The position numbers and the translations under genes are program-made. A DNA stretch of 51,785 nucleotides from an uncultured Eubacteriales bacterium (GTDB lineage Bacteria; Bacillota; Clostridia; Christensenellales; UBA1242). Positions 24,150 through 31,473 of this stretch are shown here, in pieces. The notes under the pieces are model-generated. The model made no database searches, was not told the DNA's origin, and saw only the letters and a program-made list of their open reading frames with translations. The stretch covers positions 1 through 51,785 of the forward strand of contig ONVD01000055.1 of assembly GCA_900321185.1 (NCBI GenBank), written 5' to 3'. Numbering within the stretch: the first letter of the stretch is position 1; the number at the start of each line of letters is the position of its first letter.

Positions 24150-24914
24150 ATGGCAAGGAAAATAGTTTTAACTAGTGGTAAAGGCGGAGTTGGTAAGAGT
24201 ACAATTTGTCTTAGTCTTGGCAAGCAATTGGCCCAAAATAGAGCCAAAGTGGTAATGCTTGATGTTGATGTTGGACTAAATAATCTAGATATTGTGGCAG
24301 GTATCGAATCAGATGTATTGTATGATATTGTGGACGTATTAGAACATCGTGTACGTCTAAATCAAGCATTAGTGCAGGACAAAGAGTGTCTAGACTTGTT
24401 TTATTTGCCGTCTTGCCATACTTACAATGTTGGGCGAGTTAAACCAGACGACCTAAAAAATATTGTTTTAGAGCTTGAAGATTTTGATTACATATTGTTA
24501 GATTGTCCAGCAGGAATAGATTTTGGCTTTCATAAGGCTGTATTTTGTGCCGGTGAGGCTTTAATTGTCACTACACCACACATAACCGCAGTGCGAGATG
24601 CGGACAAGGTCGCTACATTACTTTGTCATTACAACCTAGATGGTGTAGGTTTGGTAGTCAATAGACTAGATGAGTATTTGGTATCAAGGCACAAAATGCT
24701 GTGCGCTGATGATATTGCCTCTGCTCTCAAACTTCCATTACTCGGACAAATCCCCGAAAGTCGAGATATTAATAGTATTGCTAGTATAAGTGGTAAGATA
24801 AATACAAGGGACGTAAAATTTAATAGTGCCATACAATCGCTTGCTAACAATGTGTTTTTAGGGCATTATACTTGCCAAAATCTAGCGCAACAACGAGGCA
24901 AACACTATGTCTAA
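24150..24914 (+). CDS. minD: Septum-site ATPase MinD without a recognisable membrane helix
   Basis: MinD is the membrane-cycling ATPase that places the division site. The deviant Walker A motif SGKGGVGKST has Lys11 and Lys16. VVMLDVDVGLNNLDIVAGIE, YILLDCPAGIDFG and TTPHITAVRDADKV match MinD rather than general ParA, and minE follows with an 8-bp overlap. The usual C-terminal amphipathic helix that anchors MinD (as in KKGFLARLFGG) is missing; the end reads FLGHYTCQNLAQQRGKHYV. No minC is present in the window. AAAGGAG precedes the ATG. Confidence 0.92.
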   Translation: MARKIVLTSGKGGVGKSTICLSLGKQLAQNRAKVVMLDVDVGLNNLDIVAGIESDVLYDIVDVLEHRVRLNQALVQDKECLDLFYLPSCHTYNVGRVKPDDLKNIVLELEDFDYILLDCPAGIDFGFHKAVFCAGEALIVTTPHITAVRDADKVATLLCHYNLDGVGLVVNRLDEYLVSRHKMLCADDIASALKLPLLGQIPESRDINSIASISGKINTRDVKFNSAIQSLANNVFLGHYTCQNLAQQRGKHYV

Positions 24915-25140
24915 AAAAGAAATAAAGAACAGATTGATGCAAGTCTTGATAAGCGAAAAACGTTTTGACTCGCAAAAAATAGACAGAGTGTTAGAGAATG
25001 ACTTGTACAAGGTTATTAAAAACTATATGGATGTCGACCGTGAGGATATTCGTACCAACTTAGTACTCGAAGATGATGGCTGTTATGTGCTAAGGTGCAA
25101 AGTGCGTGCTAAGCGAATAAAAATTTTTGGAGTGTTGTAA
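24907..25140 (+). CDS. minE: MinE-like cell division topological factor, short N-terminus
   Basis: MinE stimulates MinD ATPase. The 77-residue protein matches the MinD-contact helix and dimer domain: NRLMQVLISEKRFDSQKIDR, LYKVIKNYMDVDREDIRTNL and LEDDGCYVLRCKV. The N-terminal membrane-binding stretch of other MinE proteins (such as LLDFFLSRKK) is absent; the protein starts MSKKEIKNRL. It overlaps minD by 8 bp with GAGG upstream, so the start is secure. Confidence 0.85.
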   Translation: MSKKEIKNRLMQVLISEKRFDSQKIDRVLENDLYKVIKNYMDVDREDIRTNLVLEDDGCYVLRCKVRAKRIKIFGVL

Positions 25141-25150
25141 GGTGGTAAAA

Positions 25151-25297
25151 ATGAAATATGGCAATCTTTATACTTTATTATTAACTATTATACTTAGTTT
25201 TATTATTTTGTTTGCAAGTGATTTTTTAGGTGATTTAAATCCATTTAGAGTCGTTTCAAACGAAATTAGTCAAATTATTTATAATAGAGGTGATTAA
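25151..25297 (+). CDS. 48-residue single-pass membrane protein
   Basis: A short gene between minE and the M50 protease with GGTGG upstream. It reads MKYGNLYTLLLTIILSFIIL, then a short extracytoplasmic part (NPFRVVSNEISQIIYNRGD). One membrane helix spans about residues 5-23. Its stop abuts the next ATG, and the AGAGGTGA site of the protease lies in its last codons, so the two are coupled. It occupies the place of spoIVFA relative to spoIVFB in Bacillus, but is far smaller and has no visible homology. Confidence 0.75.
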   Translation: MKYGNLYTLLLTIILSFIILFASDFLGDLNPFRVVSNEISQIIYNRGD

Positions 25298-26152
25298 ATG
25301 AATTTTAATTTATCTTTTCACCCATTATTTATTATTTTGTGCTGTGCCTTTATTTATTTTGGTTATTTTGGTTTGCTTGTAAGTTACATTTTGTGTTTGT
25401 TGCTCCACGAATGTGCACATGCACTGGTCGCTAAAAGATTGGGGTATCAATTAAATAAAATCAAACTCATGCCTCATGGAGTGAGTATTAGTGGGAGCAA
25501 TGTTTATTTTAGTTACAAAGACGAGGTACGCATAGCACTAGCAGGACCATTGGCCAACTTTATGTTAGTGGTTTTGACTATGGCTTTTTGGTGGGCGTTG
25601 CCTGTTAGCTATAGTTTTACTTATGATTTTTATATTGCCAACTTAGTTATTGCTATTGTAAATTTGTTGCCTATTTATCCACTTGATGGCGGGAGAGTAC
25701 TGCTTGCGTTACTTAGTCAAAAATTTAGTAGGATGCGAGCGGTAACAATTGTAAGAGTAATTGGTGTAATATTATCATCATTGTTGATTGTTTTGTTTGT
25801 TATTACTACCTTTTTTGCGCCAAATTTTACTTTGCTGTTTTTTGGTGTGTTTTTGTTCGTTACCAGTCTAACAGATACAAGAAATATTCAATATTCGCGT
25901 GTAAACAATCTAGCGTACAAGATGTCACGTATAAACAAAGGTATCAGCGTGCGTAATATTGCTGTCAATCAAAATATCACTTTGTACAGACTTTTTTCAC
26001 AAATTTCACCTTTTAGCATTACAAATTTTACGGTACTAGATAACAATCTCAAAGTGGTTGGACACATTACCGAAAAAGAGTTAAATAGACTGGTAACTAT
26101 CTATCCAGCAGATGCTAAATTGACTGTTATTTTGCATCAAATGCTTGTCTAA
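25298..26152 (+). CDS. M50-family intramembrane metalloprotease, SpoIVFB-like
   Basis: A site-2-type protease cleaving within the membrane. The zinc motif HECAH is at 37-41 in a membrane helix, and LLPIYPLDGGRV with the third ligand Asp130 lies in another. Membrane helices cover residues ~10-200. Residues ~205-284 form a cytoplasmic part that may be a single CBS-like domain (NFTVLDNNLKVVGHITEKEL). SpoIVFB activates sigma-K in spore formers; without a known partner here the substrate is unknown. It is coupled to the 48-residue protein. Confidence 0.9.
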   Translation: MNFNLSFHPLFIILCCAFIYFGYFGLLVSYILCLLLHECAHALVAKRLGYQLNKIKLMPHGVSISGSNVYFSYKDEVRIALAGPLANFMLVVLTMAFWWALPVSYSFTYDFYIANLVIAIVNLLPIYPLDGGRVLLALLSQKFSRMRAVTIVRVIGVILSSLLIVLFVITTFFAPNFTLLFFGVFLFVTSLTDTRNIQYSRVNNLAYKMSRINKGISVRNIAVNQNITLYRLFSQISPFSITNFTVLDNNLKVVGHITEKELNRLVTIYPADAKLTVILHQMLV

Positions 26153-26205
26153 ACCCAAAAATAATGTTAGAATAAGACCGATTGATGTTTTATGCGGAGG
26201 ATAAA

Positions 26206-28554
26206 ATGCAAATAAAACAGGAAAAGTTAGATTATCTAACAAAAGCATTGGATGACTTGTGGAGTGACGGCGGACTAAACAAAGCAATGGCAACGGACCT
26301 AGATATCTACATATTAGACAATGTACCAGACACAGAACCTCAATGGGTGAATTACACTGTGCCCATTACTCCAAGTGTGCAGACGTTGTCAAATCTGTCG
26401 GGGGCGGTCCTTTTGGATACCGATTTTTGTGACTATTTGCACAAATTTTTGATAGTCTTGTTAAAAACAAAACAATACGAACTATTGTACACTTTTTTTG
26501 ACAAGGCTTTTGTGTCACATGTGTGTAATGTTGTCTACAACAGCCGTAATGCGAACAAATACAGTCTAATGGAGCGTTCATTTGACCGTTTTGTAGAGGC
26601 TCTAAAGTTTTCTAAAATTGACAACTTAGAGGTCTTGCCTGCATTGTTTGATATTATCAATAGTTTTGATGGGCAACTTATCAGTCGTTGGCAACGCCCA
26701 GCGAGAGATTATTTATGTGAGTATACTAATCAACACGAAGAGCAATTGCTTGAGTTTTTGGAATCAAATTTTACTGAATATGGTGTTTTGGGCCTAAACT
26801 TTTTAGCATCTATGGATGTTTTGCATAGTGTAGATATTGCTATAAATTTTTATTTAACACGTGTTGCTGACCGCCAACTAATCGTTCCATTTTTGCAGCA
26901 GCATAATGATACCGCTATAAAGGCTATTAACAAACTGTTACATAACAAAGAAATTAACAATGAGCAGTATGTCGACTTGATGCTAGTGTTCGTAAAACAG
27001 CAGACATTGAATAACGTATTTACAGAGATTTTTAGAACCATAGCAGACGATAGACAAAAGGCGAAAATTTTGGAGTATATTCCCATTGCTCTAGAAAAAC
27101 GTATTAAGACACTTGCTAGTTTTGTAAAAGCGGTAAATCACTACAAAATGGTAGACGAGATTGTGCTTGGCAAACGTTTGTCGTCCTACCCGACAGTATT
27201 ACTTGCAAGTGATGACTTTGCTCCCGTCAACACTACACAATTTTTGATTACTCAATTCCATACGCTTTATTCTCCAAAAGCAACATTCGAGTTATCTTAC
27301 TTTAGAGAATTTTTATCGCAAAAAACATTGGATAACCTAAGTCATAATGTATACGAACAATTTGTATTACATGGCACATCAGATGATGAATGGGCAATTG
27401 CTTTGATTGCGTCAATCAGTAGTGACCAATGTCTTGCAGAGATTTTGATGACCACTGCAGACCTTTATGACGGTGAAAAAGGTGACATAGTTAAGACTCT
27501 TGTTAATATTACTACATTGTCAAAGGCGGACGATATTCGTTCGGTTTTACGAAATTTGGATAAACATAATCTCAAATATGATAAGGTAATCTCATATATA
27601 TTAGATAGTATTCAGCAAAACAAAATTTTTAGTTACCAAGATTTTGAGCAACTTGCTGATAGCCTTGTGCCAACATTTGGGTTTGATTCGCAACTAAATG
27701 CCACCCAGGTTTTTGGTGATACTAGTGTAAAATTTAAGATTGATGAAAATTGTCAAGTTGTAGTCGAATGCGAGCAAAAATCATTAGATGCTTGTGATGC
27801 GTCGACAAAAGAGCAAATTCAAGATTTGAAAAAACGTATTGAGCAAGAACTAACAAAACAAACCAAAAGGCTAGAGTCCGCTTTTACCAACACTCGTAAA
27901 TGGAGCAGTGTAGATTTTGACACCAATATTCTCAAAAATCCTATCTTGTATAGTTTGTCACGCGGGTTGTTGTGGGCAGAGTATTCATTAGATAAAGTGG
28001 TTGACACGTTTAAGGTTGTAGATGGGCAACGTCAAAAGGTAATGAATATCAATAATATTACCGTCCTAAATCCTATGATTGCGCTATTTCACCCAATCGA
28101 AGCACCAGAATACAGTTGGAAACCAGTATTTGAGGGTAAGTTTACGACATTCAATCAATTGGATAGGCAGGTTTTTTCGTTGAATAATTATAGCAGTATG
28201 ACATCGTTTGTGGCGCGCTTTAACGGCATGATTGTTAATGGCTTACTTTTTGTGCAAGAACTCAAGAATAAAGGCTGGTTAGAAGGGCAGAGGCAAAAGC
28301 CGTTTGGCCTTGTATCTATGGTCAAACTAAATACTACTTACAATTTGTTCTGTGAGATAGAGTTTGCCCCAAATCGTCTAGATGATTTAACAGAAATTAC
28401 TGTAAAGGAACTAAGATTTTACAACCTAAATAATGTAAAATATCAGAATAATACTTGGCGAGCAGACAAGGTAAATGCTAGAGCGTTAAAAACTTTACCA
28501 CCACGTTATTTTAGCGATATCGTTTACGAAATCTCACTTGCTTGCAAAAAATAA
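26206..28554 (+). CDS. DUF4132-like large protein
   Basis: A 782-residue soluble protein. ATG 26206 follows GCGGAGG; an upstream in-frame TTG at 26182 precedes that site. Residues 1-500 look like a helical solenoid. The C-terminal third resembles DUF4132: LKKRIEQELTKQTKRLESAF, then RKWSSVDFDTNILKNPILYS, LFHPIEAPEYSW and FNQLDRQVFSL, ending with a GW-containing strand region. DUF4132 proteins often follow WGR domains or MoxR-type ATPases; neither is seen here. Function is unknown. No signal peptide is present. Confidence 0.6.
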   Translation: MQIKQEKLDYLTKALDDLWSDGGLNKAMATDLDIYILDNVPDTEPQWVNYTVPITPSVQTLSNLSGAVLLDTDFCDYLHKFLIVLLKTKQYELLYTFFDKAFVSHVCNVVYNSRNANKYSLMERSFDRFVEALKFSKIDNLEVLPALFDIINSFDGQLISRWQRPARDYLCEYTNQHEEQLLEFLESNFTEYGVLGLNFLASMDVLHSVDIAINFYLTRVADRQLIVPFLQQHNDTAIKAINKLLHNKEINNEQYVDLMLVFVKQQTLNNVFTEIFRTIADDRQKAKILEYIPIALEKRIKTLASFVKAVNHYKMVDEIVLGKRLSSYPTVLLASDDFAPVNTTQFLITQFHTLYSPKATFELSYFREFLSQKTLDNLSHNVYEQFVLHGTSDDEWAIALIASISSDQCLAEILMTTADLYDGEKGDIVKTLVNITTLSKADDIRSVLRNLDKHNLKYDKVISYILDSIQQNKIFSYQDFEQLADSLVPTFGFDSQLNATQVFGDTSVKFKIDENCQVVVECEQKSLDACDASTKEQIQDLKKRIEQELTKQTKRLESAFTNTRKWSSVDFDTNILKNPILYSLSRGLLWAEYSLDKVVDTFKVVDGQRQKVMNINNITVLNPMIALFHPIEAPEYSWKPVFEGKFTTFNQLDRQVFSLNNYSSMTSFVARFNGMIVNGLLFVQELKNKGWLEGQRQKPFGLVSMVKLNTTYNLFCEIEFAPNRLDDLTEITVKELRFYNLNNVKYQNNTWRADKVNARALKTLPPRYFSDIVYEISLACKK

Positions 28555-28576
28555 TCAACTTTTTTTTGTTTTAGTA

Positions 28577-28605
28577 TTGCATTTTGTATTTCAGTATGCT
28601 ATAAT
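28577..28605 (+). promoter_or_regulatory. Promoter of the 28641 gene
   Basis: TTGCAT (28577-28582), 17-bp spacer, extended -10 TGCTATAAT (hexamer 28600-28605). Confidence 0.7.
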
Positions 28606-28640
28606 AACATAAATTGATTTAGATGTTTTGGAGGGGAAAT

Positions 28641-30146
28641 ATGGCAAATATTGACAAGGATGTGAGTGCGACGTCTACTAGAGCTAGGACTACAACATTA
28701 GATGAATACGGAGCGACAGTTGACGCACCTACGACAGCTGGTACAAAATCTCGTTCAGTACGTGAGGCGTCTGATACTGTTGCACATGCTAGTGCTACAC
28801 CGAGGAGAACTGGTACCGTAAAAGGTAAATCGACAAGTGTTGATTTGGACCCTACTTTAGTATCAATGGCTATCGCTGATGAGGAACGCAGAAAGCACGC
28901 CTCAGACGATGTTGTGCTAGAGGATACAACTCGTACAACTAGAGTTTCACCAAGAGTACAAGCACGTGACAAATCCAATTACGAAGATTTTGTGCAAAAG
29001 TATTCATCAAGGAGTGGACGTGCTCGCAATTGGGCAATTGGGCAAGGCGTTGTTGGTGTATTGGCAAGCGTATTCGGTATTGATTTGATGGTTACAACAT
29101 TTCCAGTAGTTGCTCCTACACTTGCTCTTGGTAGTGCTTTGTTCCCAGGTTTGTTAGCATTTGGTGTCGGTGCGATTGGTATTGCGTTTGGAGTCAAAAA
29201 TATTGTGAACGCTGTTAGATATCACAGTTTACTCAAAAATTTACGCCGTGCTTACACTCGTCAAGACGAACGTGGAGTCAAACTAAGCCGTGAGATGTTA
29301 GACAAGTCAGTGCTAAAGGTACACAAGCTTTGTCGTAAGCTTGGTATAGCAGAGCCTAACATGTCAATTTTACGTGGTACAGTGGTTGATGCAACAATTA
29401 CAGCAAAAATCAAAAATGGTGTAAGCAAGGTCGCTCGTATTGCTAAGACTAAATACCGCAACTTTAGGTTGAGTGCTCATACGATTAATATGAAGCTCAA
29501 GGACAAGATTCGTGCTGATGACTATGAATATCGTGCAGACACAGCTAGGATGTTCAATCAAGCGAATGCCATTACTGCCGAAGAAAATGCAAGGATGAAG
29601 AGTGTAAAACATGAGGAATTAGACCCAGCTTTGGTTGGCGTTGCATATGCTACCAGAGCCGAAGAAGGTATTAAAAAGAGCAAGAGCAAAATAGAGGTAG
29701 CAAAAGCACGAGCAGATAGAGAGGCTAGGACGGCAAGAGCGCAAGCAGCTATCAAAGATTATTATGCTAACGAAAACGTAGTCGATGGATTTACTTCACG
29801 CAAAATAGCCAAAGACAGAGCAGAGCAAGACTTAAAACAAATGCAGTATGAAAAGATTCATGAAGAATACAAAACTGGTGAGCGTGAGCCAAGGATTGTA
29901 GAAAAAAAAAGACTTGCACAAACTAAAAAAGAATTGTCAGACATTATAGGTGCAAGTGCTGATAAGTCAAGAACAGTAGAGGCCAAAAAACAAGCAAAAG
30001 AGAAGGCTATGAAAGCAAAAGCCGAAGCTGTAGCAAAGGCAGAATATGCTAAGAACGTGGAGAAAACTGAAAACGAGTTGCGCTCGTTGTTCCGTGACCC
30101 AAATCAAAAATCTCTTGATGATTATCAGACTATAAATAAAAAATAA
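28641..30146 (+). CDS. Membrane protein with long charged coiled-coil C-terminus
   Basis: I do not recognise a family. ATG 28641 follows TTGGAGGGG; the upstream in-frame ATG at 28623 precedes that site. Residues 1-125 are polar and Thr/Ser/Arg-rich and probably disordered. Residues ~131-190 are strongly hydrophobic with two likely membrane helices (WAIGQGVVGVLASVFGI and LALGSALFPGLLAFGVG). From residue ~190 to 501 it is Lys/Ala/Glu/Arg-rich, mostly helical and probably coiled (AEAVAKAEYAKNVEKTENEL). There is no signal peptide, so both soluble arms are probably cytoplasmic. It is transcribed alone, with its own promoter and terminator. Confidence 0.75.
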   Translation: MANIDKDVSATSTRARTTTLDEYGATVDAPTTAGTKSRSVREASDTVAHASATPRRTGTVKGKSTSVDLDPTLVSMAIADEERRKHASDDVVLEDTTRTTRVSPRVQARDKSNYEDFVQKYSSRSGRARNWAIGQGVVGVLASVFGIDLMVTTFPVVAPTLALGSALFPGLLAFGVGAIGIAFGVKNIVNAVRYHSLLKNLRRAYTRQDERGVKLSREMLDKSVLKVHKLCRKLGIAEPNMSILRGTVVDATITAKIKNGVSKVARIAKTKYRNFRLSAHTINMKLKDKIRADDYEYRADTARMFNQANAITAEENARMKSVKHEELDPALVGVAYATRAEEGIKKSKSKIEVAKARADREARTARAQAAIKDYYANENVVDGFTSRKIAKDRAEQDLKQMQYEKIHEEYKTGEREPRIVEKKRLAQTKKELSDIIGASADKSRTVEAKKQAKEKAMKAKAEAVAKAEYAKNVEKTENELRSLFRDPNQKSLDDYQTINKK

Positions 30147-30158
30147 TGCTTAATAAAC

Positions 30159-30185
30159 AAAAACACCATGCAAAATGGTGTTTTT
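30159..30185 (+). terminator. Terminator after the coiled-coil membrane protein
   Basis: AAAAACACCAT and ATGGTGTTTTT form an 11-bp stem around GCAAA, followed by ATTTT. Confidence 0.9.
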
Positions 30186-30194
30186 ATTTTACAA

Positions 30195-30473
30195 AAATAA
30201 AAAAGCCGTACAACCAATTTTGCTAGGCATTCCGTTAGACCGTAAATATGTGCTTATCTCCCGCTAGGCTTCCTTGTGGCACATGCTAAAATCTGTTTAG
30301 TGCTGCTGTCTTCCGACCCTGACACGGTTCGCAGTATAACATTGCACAAGACCTATGCGTTCAACGATAGGCACATACCACAAAACTAATGGCACGTCTA
30401 TCGAGATTGGTATTCGACCCCACCTAAGCGGATTGTGGGTACAGGGCACCGCTAGCGCCCCGTCTAGTACGAC
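30195..30473 (-). ncRNA. ffs: Signal recognition particle RNA, large Alu-containing type
   Basis: Minus strand. The conserved SRP helix 8 is clear (TGTCAGGGTCGGAAGACAGC, then AGCAC), binding Ffh. The 5' Alu part has GGGGCGCTAGCGGTGCCCTG as in the Bacillus scRNA. Outer ends pair: GTCGTAC (30473-30467) with GTACGGC (30211-30205). The mature RNA is about 269 bases and is followed by TTTTTTATTTTT, where the closing stem acts as terminator. The large form, rather than the ~110-base 4.5S RNA, is typical of many Gram-positive bacteria. Confidence 0.95.
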
Positions 30474-30479
30474 TATGTA

Positions 30480-30508
30480 AGTATATGCTATTTTTTAAAA
30501 AAAATCAA
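30480..30508 (-). promoter_or_regulatory. Promoter of the SRP RNA
   Basis: Minus strand: TTGATT (30508-30503), 17-bp A/T spacer, TATACT (30485-30480), ending 7 bases before the RNA 5' end. Confidence 0.85.
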
Positions 30509-30660
30509 CCTTTTCATTTAATTTTTTAAATTACATTATTAAAGACACCCATTTTATACCAAAAAATGACTTAAAAATAAAAATAAACACAAAAATAAAT
30601 TGTCATTTTGTCCTGTTTGTGTTAAACTGGACTTATATATTTTTTTGGAGGTTCTGTATT

Positions 30661-31461
30661 TTGAGTTTTGACAACCAATACACTGATGATGAAGATGTGT
30701 CTATAGAACAGGTAAATTATCCCAATTTTAGTGATAAGACCAGTAACGCAATGCGTTTTATTAATGCCTACAATATTATTGACCAAAGTTTACGTGGTAT
30801 TTATAATTTTAAACGTAATATTAGTTTTGCTGATGTCGTACGTCGTACTGTGCCACTAAATAGCGTTATTCGTCACTATGAGGACAAGTTGATAGATTAT
30901 GGTAGATTGCGTAATTCCATTGTGCACAATAGCACCGAAGAGCGTGTTATTGCCGAACCGCATGTCGAAGTGGTAAAAGAAATGGAACATATCGCTCAAT
31001 TAATTTCCAGCCCACCAAAGGCAGTTAATTGCATCAAAAAGAAAGATGTGCAAATTATAGATTACCGTGCAACCATTGCAGATGCTATTGCTTTGCTATC
31101 TAGTCGTGGTTTTAAGAGTATCCCTGTATATCAAGAAGGTGCTTTGGTAGGAGTGCTGGATAGCGTCCAGATTGTTAATGTTTTGGGCGGGGCGTTAAAA
31201 AATGAAGTATTAAACATTTCCAAGTTTATCTCTACCACACCTGTTTGTGACATATTGACCAATAACAACGAAGGTATAACATATCTAGTGTGTAGTGAAG
31301 AAATCACTGTGCAAGAGGTGTTAAATTATTTTTACAACAACCGTAAACTGCAGGCGTTAATTATTACAAAACATGGCACCGAAAACGAACGTGCAATAAA
31401 TATTTTGACGAACGCAGATTTTATTGATCTTAACAAAATTATAGATGATTACAACATTTAA
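30661..31461 (+). CDS. HEPN-like plus CBS-domain fusion protein
   Basis: Start is TTG 30661 behind GGAGG at 30647-30651; the frame is open upstream but no better site exists. The 266-residue protein has two parts. Residues ~28-115 look like a helical HEPN domain with GRLRNSIVHN, where Arg84-Asn85-x3-His89 matches the RNxxxH nuclease motif. Residues ~125-266 look like a CBS pair (YRATIADAIALLSSRGFKSI, EGALVGVLDSVQIVNVL), which usually binds adenine nucleotides. An RNase or tRNA-related regulator is possible. It lies directly upstream of ileS. Confidence 0.7.
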   Translation: MSFDNQYTDDEDVSIEQVNYPNFSDKTSNAMRFINAYNIIDQSLRGIYNFKRNISFADVVRRTVPLNSVIRHYEDKLIDYGRLRNSIVHNSTEERVIAEPHVEVVKEMEHIAQLISSPPKAVNCIKKKDVQIIDYRATIADAIALLSSRGFKSIPVYQEGALVGVLDSVQIVNVLGGALKNEVLNISKFISTTPVCDILTNNNEGITYLVCSEEITVQEVLNYFYNNRKLQALIITKHGTENERAINILTNADFIDLNKIIDDYNI

Positions 31462-31473
31462 TTAGGAGTTTTT

